A stretch of 6,142 nucleotides of DNA from an uncultured bacterium (GCA_934845495.1 CAKWRB010000034.1:4059-10200); one strand, 5' to 3'; shown: positions 1 to 5,979, counted from the stretch's first letter. Program-made: numbers and translations. The notes: generated from the sequence alone by a model not told the origin.

Positions 1-1200
1 CGCGACCACCGCAAGCTGGGCAAGGAACTGGAACTGTTCGACATCTTTGAAGAGGGCCCCGGCTTCCCCGTCTTCCTGCCCAACGGCATGGTTGTACGCA
101 ACGAGCTGGAAAAGTTCTGGCGTGAACTGCACCAGAAGGCTGGCTATGTAGAGGTGCGCACCCCCCAGATCATGTCCCGTACCCTGTGGGAGAACTCGGG
201 TCACTGGGATCACTACAAGGACAATATGTACACCACCCTCATCGACGATATGGACTTCTGCATCAAACCGATGAACTGCCCCGGCGGCATCCTGGTGTAC
301 AAGCGCAAGCCCCACTCCTATCGTGACCTGCCCATCCGCATGGGTGAGCTGGGTATTGTACACCGTCATGAGCTCAGCGGCGCCCTGCATGGCCTGATGC
401 GTGTCCGCTGCTTCACTCAGGACGATGCCCACATCTTCTGCACCCCCGATCAGCTGATGGATGAGATCTTCGGCGTTATCAACCTCATCGACAGCGTTTA
501 CAAGGTATTCGGATTCAAGTACGACCTGGAACTCTCCACCCGTCCCGAGGACTCGATGGGCAGTGATGAGGACTGGGAGGCTGCAACCAACGCCCTGCGT
601 CAGGCTCTGGACAGCCTGGATCGTCCCTACAAGATCAACGAGGGCGACGGCGCCTTCTACGGCCCGAAGATCGACTTCCACCTGCATGACTGCATCGGCC
701 GTACCTGGCAGTGCGGCACCATCCAGGTAGACTTCCAGATGCCCGAGCGCTTCGACATCACCTACATGGGTGCTGACGGCGAAAAGCATCGTCCCATCAT
801 GCTGCACCGTGTTGCCTTCGGCAGCATCGAGCGCTTCATCGGTATCCTGATCGAGCAGTTTGCCGGTGCCTTCCCGCTGTGGCTGGCTCCCGTTCAGGTT
901 GAGGTGATCCCTGTTTCCGAGCGTCACCTGGAGTACGCTGCCAAGGTGCGTGACCAAATGGTAGCTGCCGGCCTGCGCTGCGAGCTGGACACCCGCAACG
1001 AGAAGATGGGCTACAAGATCCGCGAAGCCCAGATGATGAAGATCCCCTACATGCTGGTAGTGGGTGACAAGGAAATCGAGAACAACTCGGTAGCTGTTCG
1101 CTCCAGAGCCGGCGGCGACCTGGGCGTGATGGAGCCCGCTGCCTTCCTGGCCAAGGCCCAGGAGGAGATCCGCTCCAAGGCCCTGGAGTCGGTATTCTAA
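1..1200 (+). CDS. thrS: Threonyl-tRNA synthetase, C-terminal two thirds (5' end outside window)
   Basis: Class II aminoacyl-tRNA synthetase that charges tRNA-Thr with threonine in the cytoplasm. The frame is open from base 1 (first residues RDHRKLGKEL) to the TAA at 1198-1200, giving 399 residues; the family is usually about 640, so the N-terminal TGS and editing domains lie upstream. The ATG at 88 is internal, because the residues before it (EEGPGFPVFLPNGM) are conserved ThrRS sequence. Numbering from the window edge, the catalytic core runs to about residue 295. It contains the expected zinc ligands Cys93 (MNCPGG), His144 (TQDDAHIF) and His269 (MLHR). Motif 2 is around ELSGALHGLMRVR and motif 3 around GSIERFIGILIEQ. 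The anticodon-binding domain follows from about PVQVEVIPVS to the end. A strong terminator follows 44 bases after the stop. Any T-box leader would lie outside the window. The gene appears intact within the window and its identity is very secure. Confidence 0.97.
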   Translation, partial: RDHRKLGKELELFDIFEEGPGFPVFLPNGMVVRNELEKFWRELHQKAGYVEVRTPQIMSRTLWENSGHWDHYKDNMYTTLIDDMDFCIKPMNCPGGILVYKRKPHSYRDLPIRMGELGIVHRHELSGALHGLMRVRCFTQDDAHIFCTPDQLMDEIFGVINLIDSVYKVFGFKYDLELSTRPEDSMGSDEDWEAATNALRQALDSLDRPYKINEGDGAFYGPKIDFHLHDCIGRTWQCGTIQVDFQMPERFDITYMGADGEKHRPIMLHRVAFGSIERFIGILIEQFAGAFPLWLAPVQVEVIPVSERHLEYAAKVRDQMVAAGLRCELDTRNEKMGYKIREAQMMKIPYMLVVGDKEIENNSVAVRSRAGGDLGVMEPAAFLAKAQEEIRSKALESVF

Positions 1201-1244
1201 ACCATCGATCTGACTGCTGCCAAGCTCTGGCAGCTGCATAAATC

Positions 1245-1287
1245 AAAAAAGCCCTCCTGTGCCCGAACCGGTGCAGGGGGCTTTTTT
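1245..1287 (+). terminator. Rho-independent terminator of thrS
   Basis: A long hairpin starts 44 bases after the thrS stop. GCCC (1251-1254) pairs with GGGC (1278-1281). After a bulged T at 1255, CCTGTGCC (1256-1263) pairs with 1270-1277, including G-T wobbles, leaving a six-base loop. The stem is flanked by six A at 1245-1250 and six T at 1282-1287, which pair with each other and give a T tail on both strands. It could therefore also stop minus-strand transcription from the convergent gene. Confidence 0.9.
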
Positions 1288-1295
1288 ATGGGAAT

Positions 1296-1320
1296 AAAAA
1301 AGCGGGCACAACGGCCCGCT
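1296..1320 (-). terminator. Rho-independent terminator of the convergent minus-strand gene
   Basis: A perfect seven-base-pair stem, AGCGGGC (1301-1307) with GCCCGCT (1314-1320), encloses a six-base loop. On the minus strand it is followed by a T-run, seen here as A at 1296-1300. It lies about 45 bases beyond the stop of the gene at 1365-1790 and points the right way for it. Together with the thrS terminator it insulates two convergent genes. Confidence 0.85.
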
Positions 1321-1364
1321 GAAGAGTATTTCTGGCTGTTTGCCTGTTTGTTCCACAAGAAAAA

Positions 1365-1790
1365 TCAATCCGCTACCCGAACAGCGCCTACCATATCCAG
1401 GCGACCATCGGCATCGGCGGTAAAGAACTTGATTCCCGGGAAGCGGTCCCACAGGGTATAGAGGACCGAACTCTCGTCCCCGGGCTGACCGGTGATGACA
1501 TTGACCGTGTTGGTGGATTCCAGGGTTTCGGTAATGGCACCCATAAAATCGCTGTTGTAGGCGATCTCCAGTACGGAGCCATTCTGCTTGGCTGCATTGT
1601 ACAGATACTGCAGCGCCTCCGGGTCACTGGTATGACCTTCGGCCGAGATATGGAACACCCGCAGCTGGGTATGGGTAATGCCTGCAATGGCTCGGCCGGC
1701 CTTGATGATGCGTTCGCACTGGAACTGGTCGGTCACCAGGACCAGGGTCTGCCGCCGAAGGGGCTGGGTGCTCATTGCTGTGTAATCCAT
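1365..1790 (-). CDS. Small universal-stress-protein-like protein of unknown function
   Basis: A 141-residue soluble protein with no signal peptide or membrane segment. The N-terminal part (LVLVTDQFQCERIIKAG, about residues 16-32) resembles the first strand and helix of the UspA / KdpD-Usp alpha-beta fold. A later strand-loop, NVITGQPGDE, sits where that family has its nucleotide loop. The classic ATP signature G-2x-G-9x-G(S/T) is only half present: G-Q-P-G is there, but no following G-S/T at the right distance. Nucleotide binding is therefore uncertain, and the family call is my reading of the pattern, not a search. The ATG at 1788-1790 is chosen because AGGAG lies about ten bases upstream; the next Met (residue 6) has no site. 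The gene stands alone, with its own promoter (1851-1878) and terminator (1296-1320), convergent with thrS. The alternative is a plain conserved hypothetical protein. Confidence 0.72.
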   Translation of the reverse strand: MDYTAMSTQPLRRQTLVLVTDQFQCERIIKAGRAIAGITHTQLRVFHISAEGHTSDPEALQYLYNAAKQNGSVLEIAYNSDFMGAITETLESTNTVNVITGQPGDESSVLYTLWDRFPGIKFFTADADGRLDMVGAVRVAD

Positions 1791-1850
1791 AATCGAACTT
1801 CTCCTCTCTTCCCCGCATTGGCAGGGAGGGTTGCATTTCTTCTGATTTCT

Positions 1851-1878
1851 ATTATACCGGGGATATATGAATAAACAA
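1851..1878 (-). promoter_or_regulatory. Sigma-A promoter of the Usp-like gene
   Basis: Read on the minus strand: -35 TTGTTT (1873-1878), a 16-base spacer, and a perfect -10 TATAAT (1851-1856). This predicts a transcript start near 1844 and a leader of about 54 bases before the ATG at 1790. The local AT-richness against a GC-rich background supports a real promoter. Confidence 0.72.
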
Positions 1879-1899
1879 GACGAAAATAATAAACGCTTT

Positions 1900-2080
1900 G
1901 GAAAAAGAAAAACAGCTGCGGCAGGCAGGGGATGGGCTTCTGTTTGCAGCAGATGGCAAGAGTGAGTTCAACCAGAGCGGTGATGTAATAAACTGCGCCC
2001 CGAGTTGCCGGATGACCTCCCTGGCTGAATCACAGAGGGAATGGAATAACAGTCATCCCAAACGCCGACCTTGGAAATAC
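1900..2080. other. Unexplained intergenic block with inverted repeats
   Basis: This block lies between the promoter of the Usp-like gene and the Rex terminator, and contains no convincing gene. TGAGTTCAACCAG (1963-1975) faces CTGGCTGAATCA (2021-2032), which can pair over 12 base pairs with one bulge and one A-C mismatch. Further out, GGGATG (1929-1934) can pair with CATCCC (2054-2059). The plus-strand frame from 1898 stays open, but it runs on antisense through Rex and has no ribosome site, so I do not call it a gene. The block could be a dispersed repeat, a structured RNA, or the remains of a gene. I cannot decide between these from one copy. Confidence 0.35.
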
Positions 2081-2083
2081 ACG

Positions 2084-2125
2084 AAAAAAGCAAGGAACTG
2101 CTGTCGGTTCCCTGCTTTCTTTTTT
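2084..2125 (-). terminator. Rho-independent terminator of rex
   Basis: The stem pairs GGAAC (2094-2098) with GTTCC (2107-2111). Past one A-C mismatch, AAGCA (2088-2092) pairs with TGCTT (2113-2117), around an eight-base loop. On the minus strand a six-T tail follows (A at 2084-2089). A T-rich stretch at 2116-2125 gives the plus strand a tail too. It begins about 95 bases past the rex stop; the segment 2126-2212 between them shows only a short GCGGT/GCCGC hairpin. Confidence 0.83.
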
Positions 2126-2212
2126 GGTTTTGCTGTTCTGTTTTTGGGTTGCTGCCAAGCGGTGATCAGCCGCCGGGCAAGCAGGTGTTTTGCCTTCGAT
2201 GATCGGACCGGA

Positions 2213-2863
2213 TCAATCCTGCTCCTCTTCCAGGGCGGCGGCCCGGTAGGAAAGGGTCATCAGGCTGTCGGCAATGTAGACATTCTCCACCGCCACATTG
2301 GAAAACTCGATGTCAATATCGTAGTGGGAGAAGTTCAGGAAGGAGCGGATCCCCAGCTCCACCAGCTGCGGCACCAGCAGCTCGGCCCCCTCCTGGGGGA
2401 TGCACAGTGCAGCCGCCTGGGGGTGATGCTCGTGGCAGAAGTCCTCCAGCTTATCCAGCGAAAGCACCGGATACTCCCGGATCTCGCTGCCGATGATCCA
2501 CTCGTTGGTATCAAAAATCGCCAGCAAGTCAAAGCCGGAACCTTCAAAATCCAAACTGCCCACAATGGCCTTTCCCAGGTTGCCGGCACCCAGCAGGATC
2601 ATCTTTTTATGCCCGTCCAGACCAAGGATCTGGGCGATCTCCCCCTTCAGCGTCGAAACGCTGTACCCATACCCCTGCTGGCCGAACCCGCCAAAGCAGT
2701 TGAGATCCTGACGGATCTGGGAGGCAGTCAGATCCATGATCCGGGCCAGTTCCCGGGAGGAGATCTTCACTGTGCCCTGTTCCGCCAGCTGGAGCAGGCA
2801 CCGGTAATAGCGAGGCAGACGCCGAATCACCGCCCCCGATACCTCGCTTCGCTTATTATTCAT
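2213..2863 (-). CDS. rex: Redox-sensing transcriptional repressor Rex
   Basis: Cytoplasmic DNA-binding repressor that reads the NADH/NAD+ ratio. In the family, NADH binding releases it from operators of fermentation and respiration genes. The protein has 216 residues, matching the family's usual 210-215. The N-terminal winged-helix includes RRLPRYYR (14-21), SSRELARIMDL (35-45) and the recognition region SQIRQDL (48-54), followed by FGGFGQQGYGY. The Rossmann domain shows GAGNLG (92-97) and an acidic residue after the second strand (FD, Asp118). The C-terminal helix region (NVYIADSLMTLSY) is the part that domain-swaps in the dimer. The ATG at 2861-2863 is chosen because AGGAAG lies about ten bases upstream and it gives the family length. 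An in-frame ATG at 2912-2914 adds 17 residues, lacks a site, and is probably untranslated leader. The gene is monocistronic, with its own promoter and terminator. No Rex target operator was identified with confidence in the window. Confidence 0.95.
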   Translation of the reverse strand: MNNKRSEVSGAVIRRLPRYYRCLLQLAEQGTVKISSRELARIMDLTASQIRQDLNCFGGFGQQGYGYSVSTLKGEIAQILGLDGHKKMILLGAGNLGKAIVGSLDFEGSGFDLLAIFDTNEWIIGSEIREYPVLSLDKLEDFCHEHHPQAAALCIPQEGAELLVPQLVELGIRSFLNFSHYDIDIEFSNVAVENVYIADSLMTLSYRAAALEEEQD

Positions 2864-2943
2864 TGGTTGAACACTTCCTTTTCCGGCCAGAATCCGGGGA
2901 TTTGCTGTCCGCATGATCGGTCAATGGGTATAGACCACTTTTA

Positions 2944-2965
2944 TTTGTTACTATTTTATCTCAAA
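2944..2965. promoter_or_regulatory. rex: Possible Rex autoregulatory site (weak)
   Basis: An imperfect inverted repeat, TTTGTTA followed nine bases later by CTCAAA, spans the -10 element of the rex promoter. One half, TTGTTA, matches the half-site known for clostridial Rex (TTGTTAA-N4-TTAACAA). The other half (TTGAGA on the minus strand) is poor and the overall spacing is two bases too long. It may be chance in AT-rich promoter DNA. Confidence 0.2.
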
Positions 2966-2981
2966 CATTCTGCAATGTCAA
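2953..2981 (-). promoter_or_regulatory. Strong sigma-A promoter of rex
   Basis: Read on the minus strand: a perfect -35 TTGACA (2976-2981), an optimal 17-base spacer, and -10 TAAAAT (2953-2958). The predicted start near 2946 gives a leader of about 80 bases to the rex ATG at 2863. It lies immediately downstream of the sortase terminator, so rex is uncoupled from the pyk-sortase operon. Confidence 0.83.
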
Positions 2982-2998
2982 TCGCCGCCCACACACGG

Positions 2999-3038
2999 AA
3001 AAAAGAGGAACCAGCCAACCGGACCGGTTCCTCTTTTT
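2999..3038 (-). terminator. Rho-independent terminator of the pyk-sortase operon
   Basis: A perfect 13-base-pair stem, AAAAAGAGGAACC (3000-3012) with GGTTCCTCTTTTT (3026-3038), encloses a 13-base loop. On the minus strand it begins 24 bases past the sortase stop and ends in a T-run (A at 2999-3004). The tails work on either strand, but only the minus strand has a gene upstream. Confidence 0.92.
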
Positions 3039-3062
3039 GTATTCAGCGCATCACTGTCCGGA

Positions 3063-3995
3063 TCAGCCTGCGATGGTGGAGGTGGCATGCTGTGCCGGCT
3101 CCTTGACATCGGTGTTGCGGCTTACCTTGGCCGAGGTGGGGATCTCCTCACCGGGACGGAGCAGTCTGGCCTGTACAACAAAGCGCAGGTCACGCTTCTC
3201 AACGCTGTCGGTGTACTTGTAAGCACAGGTGGACAGGGTCAGGATGCGGTCCGAAGTGTTTACATCCACATCGTAATCCAGACGAGAGCGATCCTTGGCT
3301 TCCTTGATCATAGCTGTGAAAGTTGCATCGTCCGGATTCTCCAGATGGTACTGGAAGCCCAGGTCGGTGAAGTAGGCAGCATAGATCACCCATACCATCT
3401 CGTCATCGGTGGTGGAGAAGTACAGGACCGGATGCTGCTGGGCAAAGGAGAAATCGCTGGCGCTGGCCACATCATCACCAAAGATGGTGCCGTCGTTGTT
3501 GAAGTCTACCAGCTTGAACAGGGCGCCAAACTTCAGGGTATCCTTGGGGCCGCTGGTCACATTGTGCATATTGTGTCCGTAGATGATGGTGTTGCGGGAC
3601 AGGTCATTGCGGTTGCCGAAGGTGTTGCCGGCATCGGCAAAGTAGCAGCCGTAGAAGTCATACTTCTTCTGGCCGTTGGGAGCAGCATCGGTCCAGGCGG
3701 CACGCTCGTATTCCACATTGTTGTCGCCCTGAACAACCGGCTCATCGATCTCGGTACCGGGAACGGTCAGCCAGCCCACAACATCGTTGTTGACCTGGAA
3801 GGCCTCGTTGATGCTGTCCAGAATGGTCTGCTCCGGCTCAACGGGGGTGCCGCTGGAGGGCTCGGTGATGGGGTTGGAAATGCTGGAATCCTCACTGCTG
3901 CCGCGGTCATTGCTGCAGGCAGTCAGGGAAAACGCCATAACGCCGCACATAGCCAGCGCAATGGCCCTACGAATGAATGAGTTCTTTACTTCCAT
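3063..3995 (-). CDS. Class B sortase with lipoprotein signal peptide
   Basis: Cysteine transpeptidase of 310 residues, acting outside the membrane to cut a sorting signal on a secreted protein and join that protein to the cell wall or to another subunit. Conserved features are NNDVVGWLTVPGTEIDEPVVQ (69-89), the catalytic His141 in YGHN, the catalytic Cys257 in ILTLSTC, and an Arg near RFVVQARLL (Arg271). The N-terminus has Arg/Lys, a hydrophobic stretch, and the lipobox LTAC with Cys27, followed by a Ser/Glu/Pro-rich linker to about residue 56. This predicts a lipid-anchored protein, whereas most class B sortases keep a transmembrane anchor. A tail of about 30 residues follows the core. The ATG overlaps the pyk stop by one base (TAATG), and AAAGGAG sits seven bases upstream inside pyk, so translation is probably coupled. 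No substrate with a sorting motif is in the window, so its target and class B subtype (wall, haem or pilus) are unknown. Confidence 0.9.
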   Translation of the reverse strand: MEVKNSFIRRAIALAMCGVMAFSLTACSNDRGSSEDSSISNPITEPSSGTPVEPEQTILDSINEAFQVNNDVVGWLTVPGTEIDEPVVQGDNNVEYERAAWTDAAPNGQKKYDFYGCYFADAGNTFGNRNDLSRNTIIYGHNMHNVTSGPKDTLKFGALFKLVDFNNDGTIFGDDVASASDFSFAQQHPVLYFSTTDDEMVWVIYAAYFTDLGFQYHLENPDDATFTAMIKEAKDRSRLDYDVDVNTSDRILTLSTCAYKYTDSVEKRDLRFVVQARLLRPGEEIPTSAKVSRNTDVKEPAQHATSTIAG

Positions 3996-5764
3996 TACTC
4001 TTCTCCTTTAAGTTCGCTGTTGTTTCGGGAAGCTGCATTGTATACCAGTCCCTGAGACGCATCCACGCCCACCGAAATCCCGCCCCGCAGGATCCTGGTG
4101 GCATTGGTGGCTCCCACAATCACTGGGATTGCACGGGTGATTTCCCCGGCATCAAAATCCAGCTCCTCGGCTTCGGTAATCAGTCCTGATGCCTTGCCAA
4201 GCAGGTCCAGGAGCGGTTTCCCGATTGCAGGTATTACTAATATATCATTTTGTTTAAATTTCTGCAATGCCTCTTCTGCATTTTTTGCAACACAAAGATT
4301 GCCAACTGTTTTGTGCCCGTTGAGACCCCGACCACGCACCAGACTGTATCCCGCTACCGCCACCTTGAGCAGATTGGTGGTTCCGGGAATGCCCAGCGGA
4401 ACACCGGCTGTGAGCACAACCAGGTCTCCATCCTGACAAAGCCCCTCCTGCATCGCGGCTTCCACCGCTGCATCGAACAGCTCGTCGGTGCTGGTTTTCA
4501 TCTGAATGATGATGGGGGTAACACCCCAGGCCAGGCTGAGCTGCCGGAACACCTCCTTGGAGGTGGTGCAAGCAATGATCGGCACACCCGGGCGGAACCG
4601 GCTGCACATCCGGGCGGTCTGGCCCGACTGGGTCACGCTGATGATCGCCGCTGCATTCAGGTCATAGGCCGAGGTGCAGGTGGCATGGGAGATGGCATTG
4701 GTCACATCGTCCGGATGGTAATCGTGGCTGTAAAACCGGCGGCGGTAGTCGATGTCCTGCTCGGTGCGCCGGGCAATGGTGGCCATGGTCGCCACCGCCT
4801 CCACCGGGTACTTGCCTGCCGCACTCTCCCCCGACAGCATGATGGCACTGGTGCCGTCGTAGATGGCATTGGCCACATCGCTGGCCTCCGCCCGGGTGGG
4901 ACGGGGGTTGTTGCTCATCGATTCCAGCATCTGAGTGGCTGTGATAACATGCTTGCCCGCCATATACGCCTTTTTGATTAGCGATTTCTGGTGGATCGGC
5001 ACATCTTCCAGCGGGATCTCCACGCCCATATCGCCCCGGGCCACCATCACACCATCCGAGATGCGCAGGATCTCGTCGATGTTTTCCACGCCTTCGGCAT
5101 TCTCGATCTTGGCGATGATCTTCATGCGGCGGCCGCCGTGTTCCTCCAGGAAGCGGCGCATCTCGCCTACATCTTCGGCTGTGCGAACAAAGGAAGCTGC
5201 CACAAAGTCAAATCCAGTCTCGATGCCAAAGAGCAGGTCCTGCTTGTCCGCCTCACTGAGGAAGGGCAGCGACAGATGGATCCCCGGCACATTGACCCCC
5301 TTGCGGTTGGAGACCCGGCCACCGCTCCTAACAGTGGTGTGGATCTCCCCCTTTTCGGTGACATAGTCCACCACGAGTTCGATCAGGCCATCATCGATGA
5401 GTACCCGGCTGCCGGGACGCAGATCCCGTCCCAGACCGCCATAGGTAATGTGGGAGCGCTCCACTGTTCCCGGAACCTGCTCCGGTGTCAGGATAAAGTG
5501 TGCGCCGGGCTGCAGCACCACAGCGCCCTCCTCAAACACACCCAGCCGGATCTCCGGGCCCTTGGTATCCAGCATGGTGCCAATGGGCAGATCCAGCTCT
5601 TCCCGCAGGCGGTCCACCAGACGGTATCGCTCCAGATGCTCCTCATGCGTACCATGGGAGAAGTTAAACCGGGCCACATCCATGCCCGCCTCCATCATTC
5701 GCCGGAGGGTCGCCTCGTCCGAGCTTGCCGGCCCCAGCGTACAGATGATCTTTGTCTTGCGCAT
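3995..5764 (-). CDS. pyk: Pyruvate kinase with extra C-terminal domain
   Basis: Final glycolytic enzyme: phosphoenolpyruvate plus ADP gives pyruvate plus ATP, in the cytoplasm. It has 589 residues, like Bacillus-type enzymes (about 585) rather than the 470-residue short form. The barrel starts at MRKTKIICTLGPAS. ARFNFSHG (31-38) holds the substrate Arg32 and potassium-site residues. DTKGPEIR (66-73) has Glu71, the residue linked to potassium dependence. The B domain spans roughly 70-165. KIENAEG (219-225) supplies catalytic Lys219 and metal ligand Glu221. ARGDMGVE holds Asp245, and ATQMLESM holds Thr277. The C-terminal allosteric domain ends near 480. A mobile phosphohistidine-type domain follows and includes AIPVIVGATNATRIL, but the usual Thr-Ser-His core is absent. 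The ATG at 5764 is chosen for its canonical first residues and GGTG nine bases upstream; a GTG at 5779 lacks spacing for a site. First gene of an operon with the sortase. Confidence 0.97.
   Translation of the reverse strand: MRKTKIICTLGPASSDEATLRRMMEAGMDVARFNFSHGTHEEHLERYRLVDRLREELDLPIGTMLDTKGPEIRLGVFEEGAVVLQPGAHFILTPEQVPGTVERSHITYGGLGRDLRPGSRVLIDDGLIELVVDYVTEKGEIHTTVRSGGRVSNRKGVNVPGIHLSLPFLSEADKQDLLFGIETGFDFVAASFVRTAEDVGEMRRFLEEHGGRRMKIIAKIENAEGVENIDEILRISDGVMVARGDMGVEIPLEDVPIHQKSLIKKAYMAGKHVITATQMLESMSNNPRPTRAEASDVANAIYDGTSAIMLSGESAAGKYPVEAVATMATIARRTEQDIDYRRRFYSHDYHPDDVTNAISHATCTSAYDLNAAAIISVTQSGQTARMCSRFRPGVPIIACTTSKEVFRQLSLAWGVTPIIIQMKTSTDELFDAAVEAAMQEGLCQDGDLVVLTAGVPLGIPGTTNLLKVAVAGYSLVRGRGLNGHKTVGNLCVAKNAEEALQKFKQNDILVIPAIGKPLLDLLGKASGLITEAEELDFDAGEITRAIPVIVGATNATRILRGGISVGVDASQGLVYNAASRNNSELKGEE
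4239..4267 (-). promoter_or_regulatory. Possible internal promoter inside pyk for the sortase
   Basis: Read on the minus strand: TTGCAG (4262-4267), a 17-base spacer, and TATATT (4239-4244). It sits in an AT-rich pocket within pyk, about 245 bases before the sortase start. The -10 is good (5 of 6) but the -35 is weak (3 of 6). AT-rich DNA makes such matches common, so this is only a candidate. Confidence 0.25.
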
Positions 5765-5814
5765 CAAACCATTCACCACACCTTTCTCATTACAGCTGTT
5801 GCAGTTCTGTTTTC

Positions 5815-5843
5815 ATTGTATCGCAGCAGCCTGGAAATTGCAA
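5815..5843 (-). promoter_or_regulatory. Sigma-A promoter of the pyk-sortase operon
   Basis: Read on the minus strand: -35 TTGCAA (5838-5843), exactly 17 bases, then -10 TACAAT (5815-5820). The expected start near 5808 leaves a leader of about 44 bases to the pyk ATG. A separate perfect TATAAT on the minus strand at 5879-5884 has no usable -35 and is a less likely second start. Confidence 0.7.
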
Positions 5844-5868
5844 CGGAAAATGCGCTGTCCTGCAAGTT

Positions 5869-5914
5869 GTGCAGTCCTATTATAGAGTGTGCCCAGGCAA
5901 AGTTTTTACTGCAC
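5869..5914. repeat. Inverted repeat GTGCAGT / ACTGCAC upstream of pyk
   Basis: A perfect seven-base inverted repeat (5869-5875 and 5908-5914) has a 32-base interior that contains a TATAAT on the minus strand. It lies between the pyk promoter and the divergent GntR promoter. It could be a regulator site or chance; no family match is claimed. Confidence 0.3.
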
Positions 5915-5949
5915 TCCGGGATTTTTTATTGCTCCTGCACCCCTTTATC

Positions 5950-5978
5950 TTGACAAATTTCCGGAGGTGTATTATGCT
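5950..5978 (+). promoter_or_regulatory. Sigma-A promoter of the GntR-family gene
   Basis: A perfect -35 TTGACA (5950-5955), a 17-base spacer, and -10 TATGCT (5973-5978; 4 of 6). The predicted transcript start near 5985 falls inside the inverted repeat at 5980-6004, so a protein bound there would block initiation. The start lies about 90 bases before the ATG at 6077. Confidence 0.6.
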
Positions 5979-5979
5979 T

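Noticed and set aside
1340..1357. TTGTTCCACAA near the end of the Usp-like gene as a Rex site.
   Set aside because: Too short for Rex geometry and located in a 3' region between gene end and terminator.
2864..2914. An upstream ATG that would lengthen Rex by 17 residues.
   Set aside because: No ribosome site, and it exceeds the family length. The ATG at 2863 has AGGAAG at a good distance and begins the conserved region.
1898..3106. A 402-codon open frame on the plus strand.
   Set aside because: It runs antisense through all of rex and its promoter, has no ribosome site, and its translation looks like no known protein. Long antisense frames are common in GC-rich genes.
3087..3980. A 297-codon open frame antisense to the sortase.
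   Set aside because: The sortase strand has catalytic motifs, a signal peptide and a ribosome site. The antisense frame has none and is a composition artefact.
5765..5779. A GTG start that would add five residues to pyruvate kinase.
   Set aside because: The purine-rich stretch is too close to that GTG. The ATG at 5764 gives the canonical first residues and has GGTG at a workable spacing.
5765..5950. A Rex operator at the pyk promoter, expected from the proximity of rex.
   Set aside because: I found no TTGT-type inverted repeat with 18-base geometry in this stretch.
4991..5953. A 320-codon open frame antisense to pyk.
   Set aside because: It covers the most conserved part of pyruvate kinase on the opposite strand and reads across the pyk promoter, with no start signal.
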